Assembly: GCA_963730365.1 (NCBI GenBank)
Contig: CAVSRM010000005.1
Coordinates: 558,001 to 622,000, forward strand
DNA length: 64,000 nucleotides
DNA from: Fodinibacter sp963730365
GTDB lineage: Bacteria; Actinomycetota; Actinomycetes; Actinomycetales; Dermatophilaceae
Direction of reading: 5' to 3'
Below are positions 25,578 through 34,964 of this stretch, piece by piece. How positions within the stretch are numbered: position 1 is the first letter of the stretch; the number at the start of each line of letters is the position of its first letter. The translations under genes were made by a program, and so were the position numbers. A model generated the notes under the pieces. That model was not told where the DNA came from, made no database searches, and saw only the letters and a list, made by a program, of their open reading frames with translations.

Positions 25578-26090
25578 GTGTCCAAGCACACCCTCTCCGT
25601 CCTCGTCGAGAACAAGCCGGGAGTCCTCGCCCGGATCGCGGCCCTGTTCTCCCGGCGGGGCTTCAACATCGACTCCCTGGCGGTGGGGGAGACCGAGTAC
25701 TCGGACGTGTCGAGGATGACGGTCGTCGTCGACGTCGACGAGTTGCCGCTCGAACAGGTCACCAAGCAGCTCAACAAGCTCGTCGAGGTGCTCAAGGTGG
25801 TCGAGCTCGACTCCGCTGCGGCGGTGCAGCGCCAGGTCATGCTCATCAAGGTCCGTGCCGACGCGGCCACCCGCAGCCAGGTCCTCGAGATGGTGCAGAT
25901 GTTCCGCGCGAAGGTCGTGGACGTCGCCACCGAGTCGCTCACCATCGAGGCGACCGGGACCACGGAGAAGCTCCGCGCGCTGCTCGACGTCCTCGAGCCC
26001 TACGGCGTCAAGGAGCTCGTCCAGTCCGGGATCGTCGCCATCGGGCGCGGCCCGCGCTCCATCGCCGACCGCTCCCTGCGCAGCGCCTGA
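25578..26090 (+). CDS. ilvN: Acetolactate synthase, small regulatory subunit
   Basis: Regulatory subunit of 170 residues with an N-terminal ACT domain (HTLSVLVENKPGVLARIAALFSRRGFNIDSLAVG at the start, trimmed here to key motif ENKPGVLARI) and a C-terminal ACT-like domain. It confers valine feedback inhibition and activates IlvB. GTG start with AAAGGG about 10 bases upstream. It lies 12 bp after ilvB and 113 bp before ilvC. Confidence 0.96.
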   Translation: MSKHTLSVLVENKPGVLARIAALFSRRGFNIDSLAVGETEYSDVSRMTVVVDVDELPLEQVTKQLNKLVEVLKVVELDSAAAVQRQVMLIKVRADAATRSQVLEMVQMFRAKVVDVATESLTIEATGTTEKLRALLDVLEPYGVKELVQSGIVAIGRGPRSIADRSLRSA

Positions 26091-26203
26091 CCCGGGCGCG
26101 AGCGGGCCGGCCGTCGACCTGAGACGTCCCCACCCCCACGCCGGCGCACGGCATACAGTCCAGACCACCAGCAGCACCACGAATCGAAGGAGAGGCCGAC
26201 ACG

Positions 26204-27235
<1,032 letters not shown>

Positions 27236-27241
27236 CCCTTC

Positions 27242-27313
27242 CCCCCGTCGAGTGAACAGGACTCGCCGTGTCGCGATGTGCGCACACGGCGAGTTCTGTT
27301 CACTCGACGGGGG
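27242..27313. repeat. 72-bp near-perfect palindrome
   Basis: Two 30-base arms (27242-27271 and 27284-27313) are complementary with only one G-T wobble, around a 12-base loop that starts CGCGATG. It begins 6 bases after the ilvC stop and ends just before the -10 of the DedA-like gene. No T-run follows. It could act as a bidirectional terminator or belong to a REP-like palindromic repeat family. Confidence 0.75.
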
Positions 27314-27331
27314 CGTTCTAGGCTGGATGCC

Positions 27332-27868
27332 GTGGAGTCCCTTGTCGACGGCTGGCCCGTGTGGGTGGTCTTCGTCGTCCTCTGGGGCGGTGCGCTGGCC
27401 CGCGGGACGGCCACCTACTGGCTCGGCCGAGGGGTGCGCGCCGGAGGCGGTCGATCGCGCTGGGCCCACCAGCTCGACGGGGCCCTCGTGCACCGCGCCG
27501 AGGGGTGGGTGCGGCGCTTCGGCGCACCGGCCGTGACCCTGGGCTTCCTCACGGTGGGGGTGCAGACGGCGATCAACGCGTCCGCCGGAATGCTCCGGAT
27601 GCCGCAGCGCCGGTTCCTGCCCGCCGTCACCCTCGGTGCGGCGCTGTGGTCGCTCGTCTACACGACCGTGGGCTTCGCCGTCCTGGATGCCTGGCTCGGC
27701 AACCTCTCCTGGGGGTGGGCGGCGGCCGCGGTCGGGGTCGTCGTGGTCATCGTCGTCGTCTCGCGCCGGCTGGAGCGGCCTGAGGATCCTCCTGCCGGGC
27801 GTCTGCCCGGGGAGACGGCCGAGCAGACGGAAGCGGCCCGGGCGGACGACCAGCCTGCGCCGGGCTGA
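27332..27868 (+). CDS. DedA/VTT-like membrane protein
   Basis: A 178-residue membrane protein. The segment ARGTATYWLGRGVRAGG near residue 20, the helical pair around RFGAPAVTLGFLTVGVQTAINASAGMLRM, and LPAVTLGAALWSLVYTTVGF resemble the VTT (DedA/SNARE-associated) domain, whose members handle lipids or small solutes. It is shorter than classical DedA. TAGGCT at 27319-27324 is 7 bases before the GTG start, so it is probably leaderless. The hydrophilic tail of about 35 residues is acidic. Confidence 0.65.
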   Translation: MESLVDGWPVWVVFVVLWGGALARGTATYWLGRGVRAGGGRSRWAHQLDGALVHRAEGWVRRFGAPAVTLGFLTVGVQTAINASAGMLRMPQRRFLPAVTLGAALWSLVYTTVGFAVLDAWLGNLSWGWAAAAVGVVVVIVVVSRRLERPEDPPAGRLPGETAEQTEAARADDQPAPG

Positions 27869-27962
27869 CCGGTCGGGCCGGTGACGGTGGTGTCGCCCCG
27901 GCGGGTCCGTGGCCACATCGTGGGCGATGCCGTCCACATGCTGGCACCGCCCTATCATTGAC

Positions 27963-28091
27963 GTGCGGCACAGCGGCGTGCTGCGCGACCCTCGCCCGCG
28001 CGGCGAGGAATGCCGCCCATCCGGGCACCCGGTATCCCGTCGACCGACGGATGACCGCCCGCAGCAGCCAAAGGTAGGGACCATTTCGTGA
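27963..28091 (+). CDS. Possible upstream ORF coupled to serA
   Basis: A 42-codon frame starting VRHSGVLRDPRPRG and ending with a TGA inside the serA start (GTGA at 28088-28091), a 4-base overlap. A -10-like TATCAT at 27953-27958 lies 4 bases before its GTG, so it could be the first thing translated on the serA transcript. Its sequence is Arg/Pro-rich and not family-like, so it may be a coupling or leader ORF, or chance. Nothing else is seen between the DedA-like gene and serA. Confidence 0.35.
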   Translation: MRHSGVLRDPRPRGEECRPSGHPVSRRPTDDRPQQPKVGTIS

Positions 28092-29674
28092 CCAAGCCCG
28101 TCGTCCTCATCGCCGAGGAGCTCTCGCCCGCGACCCTCGACGCTCTCGGCCCCGACTTCGAGGTCCGGCACGTCGACGGCGCAGACCGCGCCGCGCTCCT
28201 GCCCGCGATCGCCGACGTCGATGCGATCCTCGTCCGCTCGGCCACCAAGGTCGACGCCGAGGCCCTGGCGGCAGCGAAGAACCTCAAGGTCGTCGCCCGA
28301 GCGGGTGTGGGCCTCGACAACGTCGACGTCGACGCGGCCACGAAGGCGGGTGTCATGGTCGTCAACGCGCCCACCTCCAACATCACCAGCGCCGCTGAGC
28401 TCGCGGTCGGCCTGTTGCTGGCCTGTGCGCGCAACATCGCCCCTGCCAACGAGGCCCTGAAGAACGGTGCGTGGAAGCGCAGCAAGTATGGCGGCGCCGA
28501 GGTGCTCGAGAAGAAGGTCGGCATCGTCGGCTTCGGGCGGATCGGTCAGCTCGTCGCCGAGCGCCTCAAGGGCTTCGGCGTCGAGCTCCTCGCCTACGAC
28601 CCCTACGTCTCCGTACAGCGGGCCGGCCAGCTCGGGGCGCGCCTGGTCACCCTCGACGAGCTCCTCGCGGAGTCCGACTTCATCACGATCCACCTCCCCA
28701 AGACCCCCGAGACGATCGGGCTCATCGGCAAGGAGGCGCTGACCAAGGTCAAGCCCAGCGTGCGGATCGTCAACGCGGCCCGCGGTGGCGTGCTCGACGA
28801 GGCGGCGCTCGCCGACGCCATCGCCGAGGGCCGCGTCGCGGGTGCCGGCCTCGACGTCTTCGCCACCGAGCCCTGCACGGACAGCCCCCTGTTCGCGTTC
28901 GAGTCGGTCGTCGTCACCCCGCACCTGGGCGCGTCGACCGAGGAGGCGCAGGAGAAGGCCGGGGTGGCCGTGGCCAAGTCCGTGCGCCTCGCCCTCGGTG
29001 GCGACCTCGTGCCGGATGCCGTCAACGTCTCGGGTGGAACGGTCGCCGAGGAGGTGCGGCCCGGCATCGACCTCGTGGAGAAGCTCGGCCGCGTGTTCAC
29101 CGCCTTCGCCGCGTCGGTCCCGGTGCAGCTCGACGTGGACGTCCGCGGCGAGATCACCAGCCACGACGTGTCGATCTGGGAGCTGGCCGCCCTCAAGGGC
29201 CTGTTCACCGATGTCACCGAGGACCCCGTCACGTACGTCAACGCGCCCCTGCTCGCCGCCGAGCGCGGCTGCGAGTCCAGGCTGCTGACCGACGAGGTCT
29301 CCGAGGACTTCCGCAACGTCACGACGCTGCGCGGGACCCTCGCCGACGGCACCGTGGTGTCCGTCGCGGGCACCCTGACGGGCCCGAAGATGGTCCAGAA
29401 GATCATCGGGGTCAACGGCTTCGAGCTCGAGATCCCGATCAGCCAGCACCTCGCGTTCTTCTCCTACGTCGACCGTCCGGGTGTCATCGGTGCGATCGGC
29501 AAGCTGCTGGGCGACGCCGACGTCAACATCGCCGGCATGCAGGTCTCCCGTGACGACGACGCCGGGCGGGCGCTCGTCGCGCTCACCCTCGACAGCGCCA
29601 TCCCCGAGGACGTCGTGGCGGCGCTGCACACCGAGATCGGTGAGGACACGGTGCGGGTCGTCAACCTCGTCTGA
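28088..29674 (+). CDS. serA: D-3-phosphoglycerate dehydrogenase
   Basis: Catalyses the first step of serine synthesis, oxidising 3-phosphoglycerate with NAD+. The 528-residue long form has the Rossmann motif GFGRIGQL near residue 147, and the catalytic Arg, Glu and His in NAARGGVLDEAAL, FATEP and TPHLGAST. An intervening allosteric substrate-binding domain follows, and a C-terminal ACT domain (about 455-528) starts with YVDRPGVIGAIGKLLGD, where serine feedback binds. The GTG start follows AGGTAGGG by about 9 bases. Confidence 0.96.
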   Translation: MTKPVVLIAEELSPATLDALGPDFEVRHVDGADRAALLPAIADVDAILVRSATKVDAEALAAAKNLKVVARAGVGLDNVDVDAATKAGVMVVNAPTSNITSAAELAVGLLLACARNIAPANEALKNGAWKRSKYGGAEVLEKKVGIVGFGRIGQLVAERLKGFGVELLAYDPYVSVQRAGQLGARLVTLDELLAESDFITIHLPKTPETIGLIGKEALTKVKPSVRIVNAARGGVLDEAALADAIAEGRVAGAGLDVFATEPCTDSPLFAFESVVVTPHLGASTEEAQEKAGVAVAKSVRLALGGDLVPDAVNVSGGTVAEEVRPGIDLVEKLGRVFTAFAASVPVQLDVDVRGEITSHDVSIWELAALKGLFTDVTEDPVTYVNAPLLAAERGCESRLLTDEVSEDFRNVTTLRGTLADGTVVSVAGTLTGPKMVQKIIGVNGFELEIPISQHLAFFSYVDRPGVIGAIGKLLGDADVNIAGMQVSRDDDAGRALVALTLDSAIPEDVVAALHTEIGEDTVRVVNLV

Positions 29675-29700
29675 CGCGCCCCGTCCGACGGCACTCCGTC

Positions 29701-29730
29701 CGCGCCGCCCACCCACCGGTGGGCGGCGCG
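29701..29730 (+). terminator. Hairpin after serA
   Basis: CGCGCCGCCCACC pairs perfectly with GGTGGGCGGCGCG around a 4-base loop, 26 bases after the serA stop. There is no T-run, as is common for actinobacterial terminators. Confidence 0.6.
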
Positions 29731-29943
29731 TCGTCGTCGTCTCCGAGGCGTGGCGACGGGGTCGAGGGGTGCTGGCGGACGGCCGCGGGGCTCGTTGTGG
29801 ACCACGGATTCCGGGGTGGAAGCGTCGTGGCCCCCCGGAATCCGCCGTCGTGGCCCCCGATGTGATGCAGGACTCGTCTGCGATGCGTCCGCATCGTGGA
29901 AGGGGCCTGTCAGGTGGTAGGACGTCCACGTACCGTCGATGAC

Positions 29944-29994
29944 ATGGCGCGGCTCGAGGTACTCCTCATTCCCAGCCGCGGCGAGGTCCGGTAG
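29944..29994 (+). CDS. Leader-like peptide rich in Leu/Val/Ile
   Basis: Sixteen-residue frame MARLEVLLIPSRGEVR. The opening MAR and branched-chain core (Leu-Glu-Val-Leu-Leu-Ile) parallel the ilvB leader MARVLVLP. TACCGT at 29931-29936 ends 7 bases before its ATG, the leaderless geometry also seen at the ilvB and cimA leaders. CGTCGC/GCGACG can pair shortly after the stop, but no terminator with a T-run follows. A regulatory leader for the small ORF/leuB region is plausible but not proven. Confidence 0.45.
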   Translation: MARLEVLLIPSRGEVR

Positions 29995-30113
29995 CCAGCA
30001 CCCTCGTCGCGGAGACCCTGCGACGTCGCCGGCCGCTCGCCGAGCACCCTCGGCTCGAGCACCCGAACCCCCCAGACACGACAGCGGCCACGCGCCGCGG
30101 AGACGAGATCACG

Positions 30114-30209
30114 GTGAACGAGAACAGCCCCCTCGACGAGGCCACGATGGCCCGTCAGGCCCTCCAGGAGTCAATGGACCTGCGCGACCAGGGCCACTCG
30201 GACGACTGA
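30114..30209 (+). CDS. Small ORF of 31 residues
   Basis: GTG-started frame reading VNENSPLDEATMARQALQES then MDLRDQGHSDD, an acidic amphipathic helix-like peptide. Codon third positions are GC-rich like real genes nearby. It lies between the Leu/Val/Ile leader peptide and leuB and may be read from the leader's promoter. No function is known to me. Confidence 0.35.
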   Translation: MNENSPLDEATMARQALQESMDLRDQGHSDD

Positions 30210-30236
30210 GCCGGCCGTCCTTCCCGGGACGCCACC

Positions 30237-30274
30237 ACGGCCGTCCCGCCCCGACCACGGGGTGGGACGGCCGT
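30237..30274 (+). terminator. Strong hairpin between the small ORF and leuB
   Basis: ACGGCCGTCCC (30237-30247) pairs with GGGACGGCCGT (30264-30274), extended inward by CCCCG/CGGGG. It lies 27 bases after the small ORF and would separate that unit from leuB, which has its own -10. Confidence 0.55.
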
Positions 30275-30296
30275 CCGCATCCCGGACCCCGTTCCC

Positions 30297-30309
30297 TAGG
30301 CTGCAGACC
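30297..30309 (+). promoter_or_regulatory. Leaderless promoter -10 of leuB
   Basis: TAGGCT at 30297-30302 is followed by 7 bases and the leuB ATG, with no ribosome-binding site. Confidence 0.55.
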
Positions 30310-31371
30310 ATGACCGACAGCGCAGCCCGGACCCTCGACATCGCCGTCATCGGCGGCGACGGCATCGGCCCGGAGGTCGTGGCAGAGGGCCTCAAGGTGC
30401 TCGACGCCGCGACAGCCGGTTCCGGCACGAAGGTCGCCACGACGGAGTACGACCTCGGCGCCCGTCGCTGGCACGCCACCGGCGAGACCCTGCCCGCGTC
30501 GGTGGTCGAGGAGATCGCCGGTCACGACGCGGTCCTCCTGGGCGCCATCGGTGACCCGGGGGTTCCGAGCGGGGTGCTGGAGCGAGGGGTGCTCCTGCCG
30601 CTGCGGTTCGCCCTGGAGCACTACGTCAACCTGCGCCCGGCCCGCCTGTACCCCGGTGTACAGAGTCCCCTGGCAGTCGAGCGAGTGGCTCCCGAGGGCA
30701 TCGACTTCGTCGTCGTGCGGGAGGGCACAGAGGGCCCGTACGTCGGCAACGGCGGGTCCCTGCGCACCGGCACCCCGCACGAGATCGCGACCGAGGTGAG
30801 CGTCAACACCCGCTTCGGGGTCGAGCGCGTCGTCAGGGATGCCTTCGCCCGTGCGCAGGCCCGCCCTCGCAAGCACCTCACCCTGGTCCACAAGCACAAC
30901 GTCCTCACCCACGCCGGCCACCTGTGGCGGCGGACCGTGGAGGAGGTGGGCTCGGAGTTCCCCGACGTCGAGACGGCCTACCAGCACGTCGACGCGGCGA
31001 CGATCTTCCTGACGACCGATCCGGGCCGCTTCGACGTCATCGTCACCGACAACCTCTTCGGGGACATCCTCACCGACATCGCCGCCGCGATCGCGGGCGG
31101 GATCGGCCTGGCGGCCAGCGGCAACATCAACCCCGAGGGCCGTTTCCCGAGCATGTTCGAACCCGTGCACGGCTCCGCGCCGGACATCGCGGGACAGGCC
31201 AAGGCCGACCCGACCGCAACCGTCCTGTCGGTCTCGATGCTCCTGGCACACCTCGGTCTCGCCGAGGAGGCCTCCCGGGTCGAGCGAGCGGTCGCCGCGG
31301 ACCTCGCCGAGCGCGGGAGCGGCCAGCGCGCCACCACCGTGGTCGGGGACGCGATCGCCTCTCGCCTCTGA
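30310..31371 (+). CDS. leuB: 3-isopropylmalate dehydrogenase
   Basis: Oxidative decarboxylase of leucine synthesis (NAD+), 353 residues. It opens with IAVIGGDGIGPEVV, with VREGTEGPYVGNGG in the middle, and the metal/substrate segment IVTDNLFGDILTDIAAAIAGG near residues 240-260, then FEPVHGSAPDIAGQ near 280. The active-site lysine is in HKHNVL near residue 197. leuA and leuCD are not in this window. The ATG is supported by the leaderless -10. Confidence 0.96.
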   Translation: MTDSAARTLDIAVIGGDGIGPEVVAEGLKVLDAATAGSGTKVATTEYDLGARRWHATGETLPASVVEEIAGHDAVLLGAIGDPGVPSGVLERGVLLPLRFALEHYVNLRPARLYPGVQSPLAVERVAPEGIDFVVVREGTEGPYVGNGGSLRTGTPHEIATEVSVNTRFGVERVVRDAFARAQARPRKHLTLVHKHNVLTHAGHLWRRTVEEVGSEFPDVETAYQHVDAATIFLTTDPGRFDVIVTDNLFGDILTDIAAAIAGGIGLAASGNINPEGRFPSMFEPVHGSAPDIAGQAKADPTATVLSVSMLLAHLGLAEEASRVERAVAADLAERGSGQRATTVVGDAIASRL

Positions 31372-31529
31372 CGCCGGCTCGGGCGGCCCCTCGGCCGCAT
31401 CGGCACGGCGAGAGCGGCGTGAAGGGGACACCCCTGCGACGCCCGGCCTCGCCGGGTGGACCGGCAGGCCGGGGCGGGTAGCCTGCGACAAGCACGCACC
31501 GACGCTCCACGAGGAAGGACCACACCACC

Positions 31530-32624
31530 ATGAGCCTGACCTTCGACGTCCACGTCCGGCCGGACCGGGCCAGCGACGAGCGGCGGTCCGAGATCCTCGC
31601 GAACCCCGGCTTCGGTGTGTACTTCACCGACCACATGGCCCGGGCCACCTGGACCAAGGGCGGCGGCTGGAGCGATGGTGAGGTCACGGCCTACGGACCG
31701 ATCACCCTCTTGCCGAGCGCCGCGGTGCTGCACTACGCCCAGGAGATCTTCGAGGGCCTGAAGGCCTACCGGCACGGGGACGGGTCGGTCTGGTCCTTCC
31801 GGCCCGAGGCCAACGCCCAGCGCATGCAGCGCAGCGCCCGGCGGCTGGCCCTGCCCGAGCTCCCCACGGAGGACTTCCTTGCCTCGCTTCGTGCGCTCGT
31901 GGAGGTTGACGAGGCGTGGGTCCCACCGGCGGGTACGGGAGAGACCAGCCTCTACCTGCGGCCGTTCATGTACGCCTCGGAGGCGTTCCTCGGCGTCCGC
32001 CCGGCGAACGAGGTCACGTACTGCCTCATCGCGTCACCGGCGGGCGCCTACTTCGCCGGCGGGCTCAAGCCGGTCACCCTGTGGATCTCGGAGAACTACG
32101 CCCGCGCCGGCAGCGGGGGTACCGGGGCCGCGAAGACCGGGGGCAACTACGCCTCATCCCTCGCCGGTCAGCTCGAGGGCATCGAACAGGGCTGCGACCA
32201 GGCCGTCTTCCTCGACTCCTCGACACACACCTACATCGAGGAGCTCGGCGGGATGAACCTCTTCTTCGTCACCCGCGACAACAAGCTCGTCACCCCCGAG
32301 CTCACCGGCTCGATCCTCGAGGGAGTGACCCGTAGCTCGATCCTCGAGCTCGCCAAGGAGCTGGGCCTGGAGCCCGAGGAGCGCCGGATCGCGATCGAGG
32401 AGTGGAAGGAGGGCGTCGCGAGCGGCGAGGTCCGCGAGGTCTTCGCGTGTGGCACGGCGGCCGTCGTCACACCGGTCGGCGAGCTGCGCTGGGAGGGGGG
32501 AACGGCACCCTCCACCGCCGGCGCCGCGGGCGGCGAGGTCACGCAGGCGATCCGCACGGCGCTGCTCGACATCCAGTACGGCCGGGCCGAGGACACCCAC
32601 GGCTGGCTGACCAGGCTCGCCTGA
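31530..32624 (+). CDS. ilvE: Branched-chain amino acid aminotransferase
   Basis: PLP-dependent fold-type IV aminotransferase of 364 residues that makes the final transamination to Val, Leu and Ile. The PLP lysine lies in AAKTGGNYASSL near residues 201-212; YIEELGGMNLFFV and the phosphate-binding LTGSILEGVTRSSIL follow. A -10-like TAGCCT at 31480-31485 and a GGAAGGA ribosome-binding site 8 bases before the ATG mean this gene, unlike leuB, has a leadered transcript. Confidence 0.96.
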   Translation: MSLTFDVHVRPDRASDERRSEILANPGFGVYFTDHMARATWTKGGGWSDGEVTAYGPITLLPSAAVLHYAQEIFEGLKAYRHGDGSVWSFRPEANAQRMQRSARRLALPELPTEDFLASLRALVEVDEAWVPPAGTGETSLYLRPFMYASEAFLGVRPANEVTYCLIASPAGAYFAGGLKPVTLWISENYARAGSGGTGAAKTGGNYASSLAGQLEGIEQGCDQAVFLDSSTHTYIEELGGMNLFFVTRDNKLVTPELTGSILEGVTRSSILELAKELGLEPEERRIAIEEWKEGVASGEVREVFACGTAAVVTPVGELRWEGGTAPSTAGAAGGEVTQAIRTALLDIQYGRAEDTHGWLTRLA

Positions 32625-32719
32625 CGCCCAGCGACTCACGGCCCGGCGTTGGATCATGACGCGTCCGCCGTCGACCCCGCGTCGTCGGGTGCATCGACGG
32701 GGCGGGCATACTCGCCACC

Positions 32720-33565
32720 ATGACGTCGGCCTTTCCCACCGAGCCCCCGCGAGTCGTCGCGAGCGACCTCGACGGGACCCTGCTGCGCTCCGACGGCACC
32801 GTGTCCGACCGCACCCGCGACGCCCTGCGCAGGACCGAGGTCGCGCAGATCGACGTCGTCTTCGTCACCGCACGCCCGCCCCGGTGGATCACCCCCCTCG
32901 TGGATGCCGTTGCCGGCCACGGGGTGGTCATCGCCGGAAACGGCGCCTTCGTCGTCGACGCTCGCACACTCGAGGTCACGGAGGAGCACGGCTTCTCCCG
33001 CCTCGCCCTCCTCGAGCTCCTCGGCCCCCTGCGGCGGGAGTTCCCTTCCGCCGGTCTCGCCGTCGAGCGCTCGAGCGGGATGACGACGGAGCGCGGGTAC
33101 CGCTCCCCGCACGGCCACCAGCTCGACTCCACCGAGGTCGACCGCCTCGAGGACATCGACGAGGTCCCGACCGGGAAGCTGCTCGTCATGGCGCCGGACG
33201 GCGTGGGGGACGGCTTCCAGGCGAGCGTCGAGCGGGTCGTCGGAGAGCTCGGACACGTCTCGCACTCCGGAGTCGGCCGTCTCGCGGAGATCTCCGCGCC
33301 CGGGGTCACCAAGGCGGCCGGCCTCGCCCGGTGGTGCGAGACTCGGGGCGTGAACGCCGAGAACGTGTGGGCCTTCGGGGACATGCCCAACGACCTCCCC
33401 ATGCTCCGCTGGGCCGGCACGTCCTTCGCGGTGGCGAACGCTCACGCCGACGTTCGCGCCACGGCAGGCCGCACCGTCCCCTCGAACGACGAGGACGGCG
33501 TCGCCGTCACGCTCGAGGAGATGCTCACCCGAGGGGCCGGGCGCCCCGCCGGACCCCACGGCTGA
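32720..33565 (+). CDS. Cof-type HAD-IIB hydrolase
   Basis: Haloacid dehalogenase-superfamily phosphatase of 281 residues. The nucleophile motif DLDGTLL starts at residue 16, a C2-type cap lies between, and the magnesium motif GDMPNDLPMLRWAG is near residue 220. Such proteins dephosphorylate sugar phosphates or nucleotides with broad specificity. CATACT at 32707-32712 lies 7 bases before the ATG. It is followed after 13 bp by the glutamine synthetase-like gene and may be co-transcribed with it. Confidence 0.88.
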   Translation: MTSAFPTEPPRVVASDLDGTLLRSDGTVSDRTRDALRRTEVAQIDVVFVTARPPRWITPLVDAVAGHGVVIAGNGAFVVDARTLEVTEEHGFSRLALLELLGPLRREFPSAGLAVERSSGMTTERGYRSPHGHQLDSTEVDRLEDIDEVPTGKLLVMAPDGVGDGFQASVERVVGELGHVSHSGVGRLAEISAPGVTKAAGLARWCETRGVNAENVWAFGDMPNDLPMLRWAGTSFAVANAHADVRATAGRTVPSNDEDGVAVTLEEMLTRGAGRPAGPHG

Positions 33566-33578
33566 AGGGAGGGCGACC

Positions 33579-34964
33579 ATGCCGAGCTCCATCCACCCCG
33601 GCGGACCGCCGCAGCTCACCGTCGACCAGCTGCGCGCCGACGTCGCCGACGGCGCCGTCGACACGGTGATCGTCGCGTTCACCGACATGCAGGGCCGGCT
33701 CCAGGGGAAGCGGTTGCACGCTTCGTTCTTCCTCGAGCACGTCCTCGAGGCCGGTACCGAGGGATGCAACTACCTCCTCGCCGTCGACGTCGACATGAAC
33801 ACGGTCGACGGCTTCGCCATGTCCTCCTGGGAGGGTGGCTACGGCGACATGTTCTTCCAGATGGACCTCGACACCCTGAGGCGGACTCCAGCCCACCCCG
33901 GCTCCGTGACCATCCAGAGCGACCTCACCTGGCTCGACGGCCGCGGTGAGGTCGCCCCGTCCCCTCGCACGGTCCTCAAGTCTCAGATCGCCTCTGCCGC
34001 AGGCGACGGCTGGGCCGCGTTCGCCGGGACCGAGCTGGAGTTCATGCTCTTCGAGGACTCCTACGAGTCGGCCTGGGACAGGAGGTACCACGGCCTCACC
34101 GGCGCCAACCGCTACAACGTCGACTACTCGATCCTCGGTGGCAGCAAGGTCGAGCCCGTGCTGCGCGAGATCCGCAACGAGATGTACCGCGCCGGGATGA
34201 CGGTGGAGTCCGCCAAGGGCGAGTGCAACCTCGGCCAGCACGAGATCGGCTTCCTCTTCGACGACGTCCTGACCACGTGCGACAACCACGCCGTCTACAA
34301 GACCGGCGCCAAGGAGATCGCCGCCCGGCACGGGCAGGCCCTGACGTTCATGGCGAAGTTCGACGAGCGCGAGGGCAACTCGTGCCACATCCACCTCTCC
34401 CTGCGCGGCGCGGACGGCTCGGTCGTCTTCGCCGACGACGAGCGTGAGGGGGGCCGCAGCGAGCTCTTCGACCACTTCCTTGCCGGAGTGCTCTCGACCA
34501 TGCGCGAGCTCACCTACTTCTACGCGCCGAACATCAACTCCTACAAGAGGTTTGCGGCGGGGTCGTTCGCTCCCACGGCGGTCGCGTGGGGCACCGACAA
34601 CCGGTCGTGCAGCCTGCGGGTCGTGGGGCACGGCGCCGGGCTGCGGGTCGAGAACCGGGTGCCCGGTGGTGACGCCAACCCTTACCTGGCCGTGGCGGCC
34701 ATGCTGGCCGGCGGTCTGCACGGCATCCGCGAGGAGCTGGCGCTCCCGCCGGTCTGCGAGGGCAACGCCTACGTGGGGGACCACGAACGTGTCCCGCGCA
34801 CCCTGGCCGAGGCGCGTGGGCTACTGGCCGGCAGCGAGGTGGCCCGTGCCGCCTTCGGGGACGAGGTCGTCGACCACTACGTGAACGCCGCCGACGTCGA
34901 GATTGCGGCCTTCGACTCCGCAGTGACCGACTGGGAGCGCGTGCGCGGATTCGAGAGGCTGTGA
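33579..34964 (+). CDS. Glutamine synthetase-like gamma-glutamylation enzyme
   Basis: Glutamine synthetase-fold ligase of 461 residues. Metal and ATP-binding motifs are present: GTELEFMLFEDS near residue 148, GECNLGQHEIGF near 210, NSCHIHLSLR near 266, and the SYKRFAAGSFAPTAVAWGTDNRS loop near 322. It lacks the adenylylation-loop context and hexameric signature of housekeeping GlnA. The following aldehyde dehydrogenase, SDR and gamma-glutamyl hydrolase genes suggest a gamma-glutamylamine (Puu-like or GlnA3/GlnA4-like) ligase. The amine substrate is inferred only in class. Confidence 0.85.
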   Translation: MPSSIHPGGPPQLTVDQLRADVADGAVDTVIVAFTDMQGRLQGKRLHASFFLEHVLEAGTEGCNYLLAVDVDMNTVDGFAMSSWEGGYGDMFFQMDLDTLRRTPAHPGSVTIQSDLTWLDGRGEVAPSPRTVLKSQIASAAGDGWAAFAGTELEFMLFEDSYESAWDRRYHGLTGANRYNVDYSILGGSKVEPVLREIRNEMYRAGMTVESAKGECNLGQHEIGFLFDDVLTTCDNHAVYKTGAKEIAARHGQALTFMAKFDEREGNSCHIHLSLRGADGSVVFADDEREGGRSELFDHFLAGVLSTMRELTYFYAPNINSYKRFAAGSFAPTAVAWGTDNRSCSLRVVGHGAGLRVENRVPGGDANPYLAVAAMLAGGLHGIREELALPPVCEGNAYVGDHERVPRTLAEARGLLAGSEVARAAFGDEVVDHYVNAADVEIAAFDSAVTDWERVRGFERL

